From NCBI RefSeq assembly GCF_032854445.1, contig NC_088302.1:18471338-18535337 (forward strand): a stretch of 64,000 nucleotides of DNA, read 5' to 3'. The notes beneath the pieces were generated by a model, which did no database searches, was not told the DNA's origin, and was given only the letters and a program-made list of their open reading frames with translations. The DNA comes from Liolophura sinensis (taxonomy: Eukaryota > Mollusca > Polyplacophora > Chitonida > Chitonidae). The position numbers and the translations under genes were made by a program. Below, one piece after another: positions 62,701 through 64,000 of the stretch (positions are counted from its first letter, which is position 1; each line of letters begins with the position of its first letter).

Positions 62701-64000
62701 TGTATCAAATAAGAGAAGAACTGATTTGCATGCCTACCTTACAAGACTTCTGCATCACTAAGACTCTTTGCACATGTCATCTAGAAGACGTCTTTGATCT
62801 GTCTTTGTAAATACATTGGTCAAAAGTTCAAGTATAAGTTTTAGTGCATGTAACATAAATGTATGTATTCCAGAGACTAGTGAAACTTTCATACCTAGTT
62901 TTATCATACATGTATTTTCAGGACTGGCTGAATGTTTGGTGAGTTTTCGTGTGATCAATATCTTCTTAATTTTGTTTAAATGCAGCTTTGGTAACTGCAC
63001 AATAACTGCACAACATATGTGTTGACACGTGAAGGGGTAAATCTGTCTGTTTTTGAACCCATGGGGACATGTTAAGCCAGCTTGTACTATGTCCCAATCC
63101 ACACAGGACCAGAGTATTTACTCTGAAAAAAATTGATATTCAGTCCACATCCCACAGCACACTCCAAAGACATACCTCTATCTCGGTCCATTGATCAAAA
63201 TGTCACAGATCATGAAGAGTGTCGTTCATTTAAGTCTCCAGCCAGGCAGACTAAACACAGGGTTTCTATGTGACACTCCGTCTATAAATAGGCGCCAATA
63301 GTAAACTGCATGTTTTCCATATCAGACTGGCCCACCCCAATCAATAAAACGGATCACTATGTCAAATGCATGGGCAAAAAGATACAGTTAATTATTTTAA
63401 ACCAGTACATCTCCAATGGCCCTTTTTTGTGTGAAAGTACTGAGTGGATAAGCTTGTTTAACACACTGATGCAAAAATATTGCCGATGGAACAAGTCTGT
63501 CAATATTAAGGCGGATCCTGGACCAGTATATGGTGATGCTCAGAAGTAATTGTTGAACATTCAAATACATATCTATCTGCACAAATGGACTGATTTGGAC
63601 ACATTGACTGCGGGAAAAATAACAGGCCTGTGCAAAGGAAGAGGGGAAAAGATGGCCAACAGTATGTTGTCACAGAGACAAACCATTCATCAGCAAAAGG
63701 GGCTCAGCAGAAGTACCCAATGAAATGTGATATTTGGTGAAGGTTGGCACAGCACCAGGGATTCTGACAGCCTGTCACAGTGGCTGGGAGAATCAATGAG
63801 ATATAAGGCACCACATTCATTTATTACCCAAGTGATGAAGCTGACAAACCTCAACAGAAGCAAACTTACACCTTCACAAATTGATTGTAACATGGTATTC
63901 ATTTTGGCACAGGAAGTTTCAACCCTTAATGACATGTAAATATAAGATACAATGCTGATTCAGCTCAAGCTGCCATTTTTTTTTTAACATGACTTTGTCA

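Larger units (their letters stand above)
56719..64000 (-). other. Basonuclin 5' intron (and beyond), no exon recognised
   Basis: At least 7.3 kb upstream of the last recognisable exon. It holds two related MITEs (57504-57809 and 59342-59794), a SINE (62388-62700) and a slightly GC-richer stretch around 60900-61760 that shows no coding or promoter signature I can trust. Short open frames on both strands lack family features. Confidence 0.6.

Overview
This is a eukaryotic, intron-rich, AT-rich window, almost certainly from a mollusc (a lophotrochozoan at the least). The tropomyosin exons read like molluscan tropomyosin. Several dispersed repeats are tRNA-derived SINEs of a kind I associate with bivalves and gastropods. 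There are three protein genes: tropomyosin (+ strand, 5' end outside or internally promoted), CIAO2A/FAM96A (+ strand, complete) and a basonuclin-type paired zinc-finger gene (- strand, 5' end outside the window). CIAO2A and basonuclin are convergent.

1-27 kb: the tropomyosin gene. An internal first exon for a short isoform starts at 1735. It is followed by exons whose lengths exactly match the classical tropomyosin exon series (134, 118, 71, 76, 63, 70 nt and an 83-nt terminal coding part). Five of these positions are duplicated into alternative copies of identical length and phase: three exon 4s, two exon 5s, three exon 6s, two exon 8s and three terminal exon 9s. If freely combined, 108 proteins of 260 residues could be made from this one start. 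One terminal exon is of a divergent type ending in ..NDIASM. The other two encode almost the same peptide but sit 4 kb apart with separate 3' UTRs.

27-34 kb: a gene-free, repeat-rich spacer. It holds a TA-flanked MITE, two inverted arrays of a 34-bp tandem repeat, a tandem amplification of a SINE tRNA-like head, large (TA)n tracts and a decayed non-LTR reverse transcriptase on the - strand.

34.5-41 kb: CIAO2A in five exons (146 aa), a MIP18-family factor of cytosolic iron-sulfur assembly. Its last intron has taken up a tandem repeat, SINE pieces and an interspersed repeat that itself interrupts the tandem array. Beyond its 3' end lies a 5.1-kb, 24-bp-unit minisatellite with a higher-order organisation of about 1.5 and 1.0 kb, followed by a decayed Tc1-like transposase.

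48.5-64 kb: the basonuclin gene on the - strand. It has a long AT-rich 3' UTR and an 844-residue terminal exon with three C2H2 zinc-finger pairs, acidic tracts and two CtBP-type motifs. An upstream exon carries the conserved basonuclin N-terminal block. Between these two lies a previously easy-to-miss 144-nt in-frame proline-rich cassette exon. The rest, to the end of the window, is 5' intron or upstream sequence with MITEs and SINEs. No RNA genes, CRISPR arrays or viral genes were recognised.
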